A stretch of 30,908 bases of DNA from Hypsibius dujardini (lineage: Eukaryota; Tardigrada; Eutardigrada; Parachela; Hypsibiidae), in NCBI GenBank assembly GCA_001579985.1, contig LRSR01003071.1, positions 1 through 30,908 of the forward strand. The letters run 5' to 3'. Under the pieces are notes generated by a model. The model did not search any database. It worked only from the letters and a program-made list of their open reading frames with translations, and was not told where the DNA came from. A program made the translations under genes and the position numbers. Positions 10,394 through 21,267 of this stretch are shown one piece after another. How positions within the stretch are numbered: the stretch's first letter is position 1; every line of letters starts with the position of its first letter.

Positions 10394-11723
10394 TCAGGAA
10401 GATTGGTCCCTTTTCAAGAAACGCTTAGCAACGATTCCATCCATCTTGTATGTCTGTAAGGCAGAGAAAAGACATTTCTTTATAGTAGTCATATAGAAGT
10501 TCGCAGGAAGCAAGTATATTGTATACAGACGTACTATAATGAGCTCTTGACCGACCACTTCGTAGTTTTCGTTGTATTGTTTGCCGATGGCGGATATTTT
10601 GACGTGGGCTTGCAGTTTGTCTCCGTCCTCAGTGAAGTTGTACCTCATCCCCGAACCAAACTCATCCATAACCATTTCCTCGCCCAGCCTTAAGTTCCAG
10701 GTGCTAGTGAAATTGATTGCGGGCACATCCAGTAAGACCTTGTAGTTGTCTCCGTCGTCGCGGGTGATGGTGATGGTGGCTTTTGGGTTGCCGCTAAACT
10801 GCTCCAGGGGGAGGCCTAAAAATGATCAATCAAAACGGGACGGTCAGCCCGATATATGGCGAGTTATCAATTGCTATGTCCACAACTTTTTTCCCGAAAC
10901 ATTAGGCACAACCTTTTTCTCAAATCCCATTGTAACTTGGGCTTCACCGACTATGGATAGCCAAAACTGAACTAAACTACAGTCAAAACTTCATCATTTA
11001 ATCTTCTCTCTAATTTTTTCACTTAACTAAAAATACTAAAATGTTTGTTCCTGTACTGACGGTTTAAATAGTAAAAACTAGAAAAGCTAAAGCTAGTTAG
11101 CTAGCTTCAATTAAAACTAAAAACGGCAGACTAAAAGTTTTAGTTTCAAAAAGAAATTAAGCTAAACATTTTTAGAAAGCTAATTATTAGTTGACTCTCT
11201 TTGTTCGCTTTTGAAAATTCTCCAAAGGTACCGTCATCTGGTATATTCCAACAAAATATGCCAATTGCTAATTATGGTTTTGTTCCCTCTTTTGAAAAAA
11301 AGCCATCGATTAGCGATTAAACTGTTTGATATTTTTAGGGATAAAGATTGTGCCCAACATTTGGAGAGAATTAAGTTGTGGGTATAGCAATTGATAATTA
11401 AAAAGGCTGTTTGTGGGTTGCGAGCATAGCCTTTTACAAAATATATTAATAATTCATTCCTTCTAATCTAAAATGTCAGCGCAATTGAGCGAAAGACATT
11501 AATGTCTCCTCCTTACCAAGAGCTGCCACAAACTGATCCCAGTTCTCAGGAGCCTTCTCCGAGTTGGTCCAGACACCCAACCACGGCTGTGCAGCCGATG
11601 TAACAGAGACCATAACTGCGAATGGTAAGAGTACTTTAGCAATGACATAATTAGCCGATACATTAAAGATGGATCAGCAGAGGTCTTACCGAAGAGGGCG
11701 AGGACAAGGAGAATCCGAGACAT
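10394..11723 (-). CDS. SAHS-like secreted fatty-acid-binding-fold protein, 157 aa
   Basis: Four exons, complement(join(10394..10453, 10535..10815, 11517..11615, 11690..11723)), 474 nt; the four-exon layout is typical of FABP-type genes. Signal peptide at residues 1-19 (MSRILLVLALFVMVSVTSA). Then WLGVWTNSEKAPENWDQFV (23-41) and ALGLP (43-47), resembling the N-terminal hallmark of tardigrade SAHS proteins. Alternating beta-strand-like segments follow, then a C-terminal VAKRFLKR resembling the last strand of FABPs. N-glycosylation sequons NFT lie at 79 and 104. Length matches SAHS proteins (about 160-175 aa). In the family's known role, SAHS proteins are secreted, heat-soluble and linked to desiccation tolerance. 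Another lipocalin or FABP relative is the alternative. The family call comes from pattern recognition, not a search. Confidence 0.75.
10816..11516 (-). other. SAHS-like gene intron 2
   Basis: 701-base AT-rich intron (minus-strand GTAAGG to TTTTTAG). It contains an imperfect inverted repeat of AAACTAAAA and TTTTAGTTT around 11117-11155. No coding evidence. Confidence 0.6.
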
Positions 11724-11743
11724 TTTTATGCGCCTATAGAGAA

Positions 11744-11750
11744 ATTTATA
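11744..11750 (-). promoter_or_regulatory. possible TATA box of the SAHS-like gene
   Basis: Minus strand reads CCAATATAAATTTC about 20-27 bases before the ATG. If it is a TATA box the 5' leader would be nearly absent. The following CTCTATAG|G could instead be a 3' splice site for a 5' UTR intron or a spliced leader. Confidence 0.3.
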
Positions 11751-13443
11751 TTGGCAATCGTGAAAAGAGAAAAAGTAGGGTAAAATGGAAAAGCTTTAGT
11801 AAGAGTGGGAGAATGATTTACGGCCACAAGATTTGAGGGCAAGATTGGTTGGTTGTCTGTTTGAGCCCGCTGCGGCGATCGATTGCGATCAGTGGCTGAG
11901 GCAAAGATTCCTCCACAAGATGTACGATGAATTTGGCATACCTTCCAACCAAGCCCTTTTTCTATTCTAATAGGGACCGCGGTCTGTAGATTGAAATAAA
12001 CTTTAAGTGGAGCTGTTTCATCCACAATTCAGTTTGGAATATAGTAAGACATGGGTAGTTGTGGATGGAGCTAGTCATCGTTTCAACAAAATGCACCTAC
12101 CTCTGCCCCTGCACCTCCGACAAAATTATTTGGCCAGAATGCCGACATACGAAAGGGAAGAAGCCACAACAGCAGCCCCTTAAACACTGCACATGCGATT
12201 GCGTTGTTGAAGGCGGGGACTTGTTGTTGTTGAGTTGGAACGGACGGTTGACGGACCGCAGTCCATGTTACGGTGGCCAATGGTTTAATACCAATTCCAC
12301 TGTCAAAGCTCGAGAACGGTTCCGACGATGATAGTGTATCAACGGCTCCGGCTCCCCGTGCGAAAAATTGTCCGTCTTATGCGGCGTTGTTGACGCCGTT
12401 CTCGGACTGAAGTGACCATCTTCTCGCGCTGGTTTAGGCCGTCGATTCGACCGTAAAATAACTGAACGAACACACAGCTGATTTTGGCTCCCACTGCGGA
12501 AGCTGTCGGCGTTATGTAAACTTTACCCCGTATTATTCAGATTATTGAAAGAATCTTTGCTTGTACAATTAATTGATCACCAAAAACCCCGGCTCAATTC
12601 CACGTAGTATTACAGTATGGAACATTGGATACTACCGTAATACTTGATTGGACCGTGCCACATCGGGAAAGGAGATGGGTCGGACAGGCGATCGACCAGA
12701 AATACTGTAATTGACTTGGTCACACTTGCTTTTCGTCCGAGATGCCACTTTTTGCATTGACTCTACAATAATATGAATAGTAATTGACCAATGTTAGTTA
12801 AGGTTAATGCAGCCGGGGTGTTCCTCGCCGTTTGGTTGCGCTGCAGTCCCTATTCTCTTTGTGGGCTTCCGCCTTTTCATTCCGCATACTTTACATTTCA
12901 GTCTCCTCGCTTTCGCGCGTGAGGATTTATCTTCCTCCTACCCGCTCTGCTGTGGCTTAACGCATTACCACCCCCAAATAATAAACAAAAATGGAAGTAT
13001 TCAGATTCAATCATAATATTTTCTCTCATCGATAGGCCCGGTACTGGCGATTAAATGCTACGTCTGTACTTCATATGAGGATGGCCTCAATGCCTTACAC
13101 CCTACGTGAACGCTTCCCTGTTGATCGACTGTGGTCCGAAATCATTGGCTTCTAGTTGGACTTATACTGGGTATGTCACACTTGCTTTCTCAAAAATTAA
13201 CTGCTGGATATCTGTCAAACAGTACTTGTACGCTGTACGGTAGTTGCACATTTTCTGGATGATCGCTACTCTTTTTGAAAATGTAATTCGGAAACGTGGA
13301 TTTACTTTTGAAGGCATATTTGGAAGAGTGATTTACACAATACACAACAGTAGTTAACGGACAAGGCTTGAACAGAAATTCAGTTTTAGGAATTGTATAC
13401 GTTGTAGCATACGGGTCAATTAATGGTTAATTAGTACGAAATA
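11751..13443. other. non-coding stretch upstream of the SAHS-like gene
   Basis: I find no supportable gene. An 11-of-12 inverted repeat lies at 12606-12617 and 12633-12644 (AGTATTACAGTA arm, 15-base loop). Open frames at 12059-12331 and 12807-13016 have no splice support or family signature. Confidence 0.45.
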
Positions 13444-13790
13444 AAGGCCGTTAACCAGGTCGTTTTAGAAATCGTAACTTAACCAGGCCGGCAGGCCAGC
13501 AGGTGGCGCATACGTCGTTTTTGCGAAGTCAACCCAGGGAGATGGAACCGAAGTGGCGCCTCTACTGGACTGCTTGCACACTTCTCCATTCACATTCTTC
13601 CCTTCCTTTTTTTGGACCCAAATTCGAACCGTGAGGCTTAGGAACGAACTAAAATGGGTCAGAGAATTTTTCTGATTGTTTTCAAACCATCTGACATGGC
13701 ATGGCAGCACTGCAGCGCCGGGAAATTAACATTTAAAAAAAACCGGCCTGGTTAAGTTACGATTTCTAAAGCGACCTGATTAACGGCCTT
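13444..13790. mobile_element. MITE with 48-base terminal inverted repeats and TA target duplication
   Basis: The left end (13444-13491) and the reverse complement of the right end (13743-13790) match at 46 of 48 positions, starting AAGGCCGTTAA and ending AACCAGGCCGG. The element is flanked on both sides by TA (13442-13443 and 13791-13792), the duplication expected of Tc1/mariner-type integration. The 250-base interior shows no transposase, so it is a non-autonomous element. The near identity of the arms suggests fairly recent insertion. The superfamily assignment rests on the TA alone. Confidence 0.85.
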
Positions 13791-13862
13791 TACCTCGTAG
13801 CTTTGATGGGAACTCTAGCAAGAAAAGTCTTGTTCAGTCATTTTCAGGGTGTTCTTCTCATT

Positions 13863-15390
13863 ATGTCTGTGGCCTTTCAGATCCGCAAAGATGGTACAGG
13901 CGCGCTTGCAGAAGAGAAGAGTTTTATGAAGGAGAAGAATATCCCGACTGTGGATGCGTCAGTCGTGGTACGTTGATCATTTGACGTTTTGACAGCTGCA
14001 ATATAGGAACTATGGTACTTTTGTCTTTCATTATTTTTAGAAGGGTACTTATTACTACTTACCTGTTAGTGCAATAAAAATGGTTGCAATAGTGCAAGCG
14101 AGACGCACCACGATATGGGTTGCTAAAGAGGACACTCCTCTCGACAGAAATGTAGCAAACGTTGTTTGGTCCTTTAGTTTGCTTTCGGTGTGAACTTGAT
14201 AACTGGCCAAATGGGCTCAAGCGTTTGCGGTCTAGTTCCATCTTTTGCGATTCAACATGACATAGCGACAAGGCCGCTTCAATACTACAGGGTGAATATC
14301 TCATTTTTGGGGAAATGCTCAAATTGGAAATTCTTTTTGCTAGACCTTGAAAGAAGGCCGTCAGCTCTTAGTCTCAGCGGTCTGACACTGTGGAGCTTTT
14401 ATATTGTTTCTTAAATCGACGCGTTAGGAGCATGCGACTCCATACTTGATTACCTGACGCGCGCAATTAAGGCCAATTCAACATATTTAACGACTAATTT
14501 ACTGAGTAACAATTTTCCATAGATTGAATATAGTACCTGGTTCACTAGACATTTTAGACTTTAGAATACTTACTTCGTATGACTATTTTAGCAAAAATCA
14601 TTTTACTTTCCTGGGCCATTCGCTCTAAATTAAGCTTTATTTTGCCGACATTCTGTGGGATATTGGGTAATACAAATTGAAGGATTGAACACTGACTCTT
14701 CTAAGTTTGTGAATGTGTCGAATGCCATGCTTGCTAACAATTAGTCTAATGTTGCAGATACAACACATCAACACCATACTACCGTAGTCACACGGTGCGG
14801 ACACTTGCTGAAAAAGTAAACAAAAAATGACAACATGGACTTCCATGAATGAAAACCACCCGATATGATAGCTTTTAGATGTCTCATACGGCACGAGTCG
14901 TCGTCGTCGCACTCGTTATTGGTTATAGCCAACGTTTTCCTGACAGACACCATTTATTGTATTGACTACACGTGGAACATTCTATAATGGAATCATTACT
15001 TAGGGGATGGGGGTCAGCGGTCGCACTTCTGGTGGATCAATGATACAACCTTTGTCCAAAAAGGATCTGTGCCGCTGTGCCTGGCCACATTTGAATTTGT
15101 TAAGCTATCCGACATTTGCAGAGACTGCAACGTTTTCACAGGTTTTTGGGGAGCTCGCAATCGAGCAAGTTGAAATTGATCACGGTACTAGTAATGATTC
15201 TTCCCTATTTCCTATCTGGTTCAATCTGATCTCACTGAGAAACCGTCTCGTTGAACTACTGCAGAGTGTGGAGCAAATGCAAATATTGGACTGTAGCTGC
15301 TTGTATATAAACTCCCGAGCAAATTTGCTGGCGCACTCGTACCGACTTGTTTTATGTAATTTCATTCTGAAAGGATTTTGTTGTATTTAA
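13863..15390 (+). CDS. tentative two-exon gene, about 118 aa, unknown
   Basis: A candidate first exon, 13863-13967, begins at ATG and reads MSVAFQIRKDGTGALAEEK... with a strong donor GTG|GTACGT, phase 0. A second candidate exon, 15142-15390, follows acceptor GTTTTCACAG, is open in the matching phase and ends at TAA (VFGELAIEQVEID...). The intron would be 1174 bases. Neither exon matches a family I know, and the second could be a chance open frame. An acceptor-like CTTTCAG inside the first exon (13875-13880) means the exon could also be internal. Confidence 0.25.
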
Positions 15391-16161
15391 GGATAAATTA
15401 GGAGCACCGGCGGATAGATCGCGACCAATAAATCAAGATGCTCCCGTTATGTAAGAATTAGCGCAGCATTAACGTTGCTGTTTAAGGGGGCGAAGTAGGC
15501 AAGTACTACAGTACTATTATATGATATGTAGCACCCTCACTATCAAGAAGATCGCCCTTTTATCCATGCCACTTTTGTACCAAAAGACAGCAATTTTTAT
15601 TTTTGTATAGCTGATGCACTGCTTAACTTATGCTCTTGGTTTTGGGATACTATCACACATCTACAGTGCACTATGCACTTCTACTACTAGTCATCCACAA
15701 TGATTTTCCACGACTATTTAGTTTTTCGTATTATTTTTTCTTGAGAATAATTGGCACAAAGAATTGTTTGAATATCTACCGTATCCGTATCAAGTTGATT
15801 GGATCTGTGAAAGTGTCATTAAGACCACCTTACCAGGTCTAACTTATCAAAAAGGTTCAACGCTCCGGTGTCCCTTGTCAGCAAGGGACAATTGGGTCGT
15901 TCATTCTGACCGGCCAAACATTCCTGGACGGGAGCTTGGAGCAAACTGTTGAGCAAGTCTCCGAAATGAGGTGATATTATTGGAGCGGTTGTAATATTTT
16001 GCAGCGTTCATTTGCCGCTGATAATTTAAAAGGCTAGAGTGAATGGCCAATCGCCAAAAAAAACTTGCAGAGTTCAAGTAATATTGTGGCAAAAAGGAAA
16101 TCCGTTGATATAACCGTTTATGGGTCAAACTGGTCACCAATTAATTACATACAAAACTTTT
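15391..16161. other. intergenic, downstream of the SOD gene
   Basis: AT-rich sequence without supported coding exons. It contains the 3' flank of the minus-strand SOD gene. Confidence 0.4.
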
Positions 16162-17672
16162 TTAGTGTGAAACTCCAATAATTCCACAAGCAATCCGTGC
16201 TCCGGCGTTGCCAGTCTCACGACTCTGCTGGTCGCCTCCACGTCCCAAATCGTCGGGCTTTTCGTGGATGACCAGAGTCCGCCCGACGACTAGCGTTGGA
16301 GCCGGAGGATAGAGCGAGATCAACGGAGTGGAAAGAATGAAAACAGCCGGACCATAATCTGCAAATTATATAATTCAATTAAAGTTAAGAAGTAAGATTT
16401 TTAATTTCTAGCTAACTAACCTCCAGCATAAATATTGCCAAGGTCGCCGGCATGCGGTGGACTGTGCACATCGTCCGGAGAGCCGTGGGACACGCCCTCT
16501 GGGTTAAAGTGCGAACCGGCGGATTCACAACTCTTGCTCACATCGCCCAATGAGTGAATGTGAATTCCGTGGTCCCCTAAAGACAAAAGTACATACATGA
16601 TCAGAGAAGGAAAAGCGGAAGCGAGAAAGGAAGCTTGTTTACCTGGTCGTAAGCCGTTGACTCGTCCGGTAATTTCCACCGGCTGGTCTACCCCGCTCTG
16701 CGACAGATTGAACACGCCCGTGATTCCGAACTGGCTACTTAGCACTACGACTGCCTTCAGTGGCTTAGCATATCCGACCGGAGCCAACTGCTTCGGATCG
16801 TATGGCGCACTGGCGAAGGGAAATTGCGCAGCGTACTGTGAGTCGGGTTGAGGGTCGCCGCCAGGTCTCCGGTACTGCGGGACCGAGGCGTCGTAGTTGA
16901 TGGCCGCACTCGGCCCATACGGCGAAGGACCCAATCCCGAATCTTGTCGAGGTGTTGGGAAGAACGGTCGAACAAAAGCAGCAGCGATAGGATCCAGCTG
17001 ACTGGCGGCCAACTCCAGGGCGGCGGGTCCGGCTCCTGAGGGGAACCCAAAGCCACGCCCCATTCCACCTCCGCCCATAAACTGTGCGCGAGCCTGTAAT
17101 GCGTGTTCCAGTTGACGGAGATTGGCCGCTCCAAGCAAGGCTTGTCCCGCCATCATGTTATTGAACTCGAACGGACGGTTGGACGGACCGCCGTCCATAT
17201 TCAAGCCGCGACCAGACAGACCACTGGGTCCCGGACCCATTCCACCGTCAAAACCTCGACCGGACCCTCCCAATCCCGGAAACGGCCCGGATGGGGCTCT
17301 GTTGAAGGCATTCGGTTCGTTCCTCGACGGTTCGCGTTCCCGTTGCGGGAACGGACCGGCGTTCTGGGGGTTAAACCGACTGGGACTGAAACCGTTAAAT
17401 TCCCTTGCTCCGAGGCTGCCTCCTCCTCCACCAAACTCCCGTCCTCCGCCGCCACCGTTGGGTTTCGGTCCGTTATGTCCATTGGGAAACGGCTGCTGCC
17501 GAGCTTCTGCTTGCTGCTGCTGTTGATTTTGGTGGAAGGAACCTTGCTGTTGCTTTCCGTTCCGTTGCTGCTCTTCCTGTTGCTGATTAGGAAAACCCGA
17601 TAAACCGTAAACCGCTGTCGAGGCACTGAAAAGGATGACAAAGAGATTGGTAGTCCAGCATGTGAAACCCAT
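16162..17672 (-). CDS. secreted Cu/Zn superoxide dismutase with long disordered N-terminal extension, 460 aa
   Basis: Three exons, complement(join(16162..16358, 16421..16576, 16643..17672)), 1383 nt, phases consistent. It converts superoxide to hydrogen peroxide and oxygen, here presumably outside the cell. Signal peptide at about 1-23 ([13 protein letters not shown]). Residues about 25-300 are rich in Gln, Asn, Gly and Pro with no recognisable fold. The SOD domain runs from about 306 to 460. Metal ligands equivalent to human SOD1 are all present: H349 and H351 (GIHIH), H366 (SHFNP), H374, H385 and D388 (HAGDLGN), and H427 ([11 protein letters not shown]). The disulfide cysteines are C360 and C453, and R450 occupies the substrate-guiding Arg site in [10 protein letters not shown]. 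The zinc loop is two residues longer than in human SOD1 and carries an extra His (H381). Ordinary Cu/Zn SODs are about 150-200 aa, so the extension is exceptional. Confidence 0.92.
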
Positions 17673-18921
17673 TTTGAGAGGAGAGTGTTAGTCCACTCGG
17701 AGGGAATTTCACCGAGGGGGTCTCTAGGCGTTCATCGGTGTGTACGGGTAATGGATAAGCCTGAAATAATCTCATGTGAACCGTTAGCGAGGGTATGCGA
17801 CAGTGGTTTTGTATGCTTCCCAAAGCCGTCCGGCTGCTTTGCCGTTTAATGATGAGGGTCCGTAACTGCGCAAGTGGTTAGCATGTGTGTTGACATTATT
17901 AAGATGGAGGGAGATATGCGGATGGATTAATTAAGAGAGACCGAGAGAGAGAGAGGGTACGTGACGGTCAAGCACGCGCACCTCTAGGGCGTTTCAAGCG
18001 AGCACCTCCTCGACGGGCAAACAGACTTACCATCGGTAGGACATAGTGAGGCTTCTCTCCCGGAGTGTGTAAGTGAGGCGAGAGCGCGGCGGTTGTCACG
18101 GGCGTCGGTCATGCTTTAAGGCTCAAGTTATGCAATTTGCTCTCCCTCTCACCGGGGTGAAAGTCAAATCAAGAGTGCAGCGTCTTGAGTTAGTTAGCGG
18201 TTTAATTAAAAACGGTTTATGCAGGTGCTGCAGAGGGTAAGTGCTCCACCATCACTACGACTGCTCGTTGGCCGAGTTGTGTCTGCACATTGTATTTTAA
18301 CCACATCAAGTTCACTGTCGTTTACAAGGTGTATGTATTTCTATAATGACTCTTTTCTGGTGGTCAGTCATAATAAGAAAACGCATGCAGAGGATAAAAA
18401 ATAGCGGAAATATATATTATAATAAGCGACAATACTCTAACAGTATTGGAGCATATTAACGTAATAATAGTCCCAGATCGAGGTGAATCAAGAAATTCTT
18501 GACCGGTGATCAGGAGGCACAAAATAACCCTCACAGTATGCAGTCTTCAGAGACGAAACTCTTCTTCACTTTTCGACCGAAAGGAAAGTTGCAATCCGTG
18601 ATAAAATTCATTTTTTAGAGCAGCAATGACAGTGCTTTAAAGAAAGAAGATGAAAAGTTGACTCGGTTGTGCACGGCTATAACATTTAACTGCTCAGGTG
18701 ACTAAGGAGAGATGAGCTAGACAAGGTCGCTTGTTCAATGTTTTTAGCTCTAGTGCAAAATGATGAACTTACAGATTCCGTTGATTGACAGACAGTTCAG
18801 CTGGATAAAAAATTCGTCAAGTGGGAAGGTGTATTCTATATCACGAAAGGATAATTATGCTTGAAATAGTTGGTATATCTCAGCGACAATGAGGTAGGTA
18901 TTGTAAAGGAGCATTAACAAG
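17673..18921. other. intergenic, upstream of the SOD gene
   Basis: The SOD promoter should lie here. A short GA-rich run occurs at about 17936-17955. No coding or RNA gene signature was seen. Confidence 0.4.
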
Positions 18922-19035
18922 CTAGATGGTTGTTGTTGAAGCTCCTCCCAAAGGGTCGTTGATGATGCCTCCAGAAGAAGGTGCAAGCTTGTAGCAGGAC
19001 ATGACGTTGAACATGGGTCCCGGTGGAGTCGCCCA
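18922..19035 (-). pseudogene. possible relic exon of a third repeat unit
   Basis: After acceptor ATTTGTAG a phase-0 frame reads WATPPGPMFNVMSCYKL... and stops at TAG 18922-18924. The TPPGP segment resembles the PSGP/PPGP motif of units 1 and 2 next door (FQGTPSGPI, GVPPGPI). It can be joined in phase to the preceding exon if that exon ends at 19266 (TCG|GTAGGA). The similarity is short, so this is tentative. Confidence 0.25.
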
Positions 19036-19241
19036 CTACAAATAGAACGTGACAAGTAGAAGTCTCAACTGTGGCTTCACCAGTTACTATAACCAAATGA
19101 ATTTATCTCAAGCTGACTTTCAGCAACACGCATATTTCCCTTTAAGTAATTTCAATCTCATTAACCAATCTTGCTTAAGCTATATATAATTGGTGCGAAG
19201 ACAGGTTGAAGAGCGGTGTTGAAAAATGACCTACTCAAACC

Positions 19242-19462
19242 TCACTTGCATCCTCTTCGTCCTACCGAGGAGTCCATGGCATTGACCACGGGGATAGTAA
19301 AGAGTGCGGCAAGCGCTTTGCCGGCAGCGTCCTTTCCGAAAAGGGCCAATCTGGCCCCGTCGATGTTGATCATGGCAGTGAAATTAGCCAGTTTGAAGTT
19401 ATTGATTTCGTACGCGGTCCCACTTTCCTCGGCCACATGTCCTTTGAAAAGTGCACCGAGAC
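19242..19462 (-). pseudogene. last exon of repeat unit 2, downstream of in-frame stops
   Basis: The exon after acceptor GTGCTTCAG encodes GLGALFKGHVAEESG... then MINIDGARLALFGKDAAGKA, and ends at TGA 19242-19244. It aligns with unit 1's last exon, which reads MLNIDGKQTAVFGKDAADKL. Its own frame is intact and its start phase (two bases of a codon) matches the preceding exon. Normal translation would stop before it, at 19540-19542. It may be 3' UTR, a decaying exon, or still translated if the stop is a sequence error or is bypassed by other splicing. Confidence 0.55.
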
Positions 19463-19539
19463 CTGAAGCACATGATGTCTGGTAAATGAAGCAGAATTCC
19501 ATTCAAGGTCAAACAGCAAATCAACTTACGTTATATCAA

Positions 19540-21267
19540 TTATCTGCCGTGCAGATAAACGGAGAATCTATCCATCTCCGAGCCGAACTTGATAGTTCCC
19601 TCTTGGCATTTGTAGCCTGACCCTGGGTGCTGCTGCGTGCAATTTAATCCTGCCGCACCTGACGCCTATTACGGGTGAGAAAGAATTTTTTAAGATAAAC
19701 CAAATATAGCCAAAGGCCCCATTTCTTATCATGATGGAGCGACTTACAGTAACAAAGGTGAATTGACTGTTGCCGTCGTCGACGGACCGAACAATAGGCC
19801 CGGACGGAGTTCCCTGGAAGAGCGTGCTAATTGCAGCGGCTGCTCCGACAGCTGACAGTTTGCCCTCGGAAATATTGAACTGTTGCACGCATTTGCCTAA
19901 ATGTTTTTATTGCAAAGAATCGAAATGAGAAATTGAATGATTGTTAAGAAAATAGAATGAGTATACGGTACTATTACCCTGGAAGAAAAATGAAGATGAC
20001 TTGCTAGCATCCTTGGGATTAGATACGTGGACCCAGTCGAAGGCAGCCTCGCAGAAGGTGGCGCTGTTGCAGTTGCTACTTGACGGAACTGTCACAGGCT
20101 TAATTGTGGTAGCCGGATGAAGGCTATAACCCGCCTGGATGGAGGGAGATTCGGAAGGAGTAAGGGTGGTTGGAGCATCAGTCTGTTTGGCGAGCTCGAG
20201 GAAGCGGAGCAAGTCAGCATGTTCGCCAGTGCTCCAGGTTGAGTAAGCCACTGCAAATGCAAAGTATGCTGTAGATTATTGAGCCCATCTTTAGAATGAA
20301 TAATCTTTTATTCTTTTTCCAATCTAATTGTAAATATGAAATAAAGTAAATGCTGTTTTAAGGCAACAAGCAACCAAACTTAATCGAATTGATTTAGAGA
20401 GCACTTACTACAGCAGTTGCGGTATCCGTGGGGAAGGTCATGACTCCGGCTACCAATTTATCAGCAGCGTCCTTTCCGAAAACGGCCGTCTGCTTGCCGT
20501 CAATGTTGAGCATGCTCGTGACGCGAGGCATCTTGAAGATGATTAAGGTGCCGATGAGACTACTTGACCCAGAGGAAGGGTACAACCAATCTTGATAAAT
20601 TGCCGGTTTCTGATTGGGATCTGGCAAACAATAATAATACTGATTATAACTAGACTACAGTTTAGGGTTGCTGAAAGGGAGTTTATTTACAGTCTGTCCA
20701 GGTGATGCCGGTGGAGTTGCTTCTAACGGATACTCCATTGTCCAAGCCGAAACCGCTAATAATGCTACCTTGCTCGCAGCTGTACTTGCTGGATCCTGAT
20801 TGCAACTGGCAGTTGAGTGCCCCTATCTCGGAAGACTGTAAAAAAGATCACGCTGCTTAGCTGAATAAGAAAAAAAGAAAGAATAATAATATAGATACAT
20901 AGACTTAACTCGGGCTTACATTAAAAAGAGAAAAATGGCCGTTCTTCTCTTGCATGCAGAGAGTAATCGGGCCAGGTGGAACACCCAATGATATTTGACG
21001 GGTGTGATGTGGAAGAGAGAGAAAAGATTGTCTCGGTCGAGGGCGTTTTGTTGGATTCGGCTTTGTAGTGTATTGTAGTACTGAAGACAAGTCTCGCAAA
21101 GCCTGGATCAGACAACCATTAAAACAACACATCTTTCTCTTGCCAGTTCGAATGGATTCCACAAGTGAGGGAAACAGGAGCGAGTCGGGCTGTTTTCTGG
21201 AGATTCTTTTTTAACAAATTAAATTGTTGTTATAGGTAATGGAAATGCTGCGGTATGTATTATAACC
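19540..21267 (-). CDS. tandem-unit, probably secreted protein, unrecognised family; 5' end unresolved
   Basis: Exons in order: about 21318..21267, 21196..21131, 21080..20920, 20835..20691, 20620..20409 (unit 1), then 20182..19978, 19896..19748, 19665..19540 (unit 2, stop TAA 19540-19542). Both units follow one plan: a Pro/Thr linker, a short Cys segment, a PxGPI segment (GVPPGPITLCM; GTPSGPIVRSV), a two-Cys segment (ALNCQLQ..KYSCEQGSI; GLNCTQQ..YKCQEGTI) and a NIDG..FGKDAA segment. The intron phase pattern 1-0-1 is the same in both units, which points to exon-block duplication. N-linked sequons and cysteines suggest export, but I could not find the signal-peptide exon; a minus-strand TATA at 21629-21637 suggests transcription begins near 21605. 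The unit 1/unit 2 join uses an acceptor at 20183 (CCAAACAG); two separate genes cannot be excluded. No known family. Confidence 0.5.

Noticed and set aside
13465-13710. 81-codon frame inside the MITE as a transposase remnant
   Set aside because: It has no transposase motif and is too short. The element is better described as non-autonomous.
16162-17672. Idea that this SOD lacks a copper-binding histidine, as reported for some tardigrade SODs
   Set aside because: All six histidine ligands and the zinc aspartate are present once the three exons are joined.
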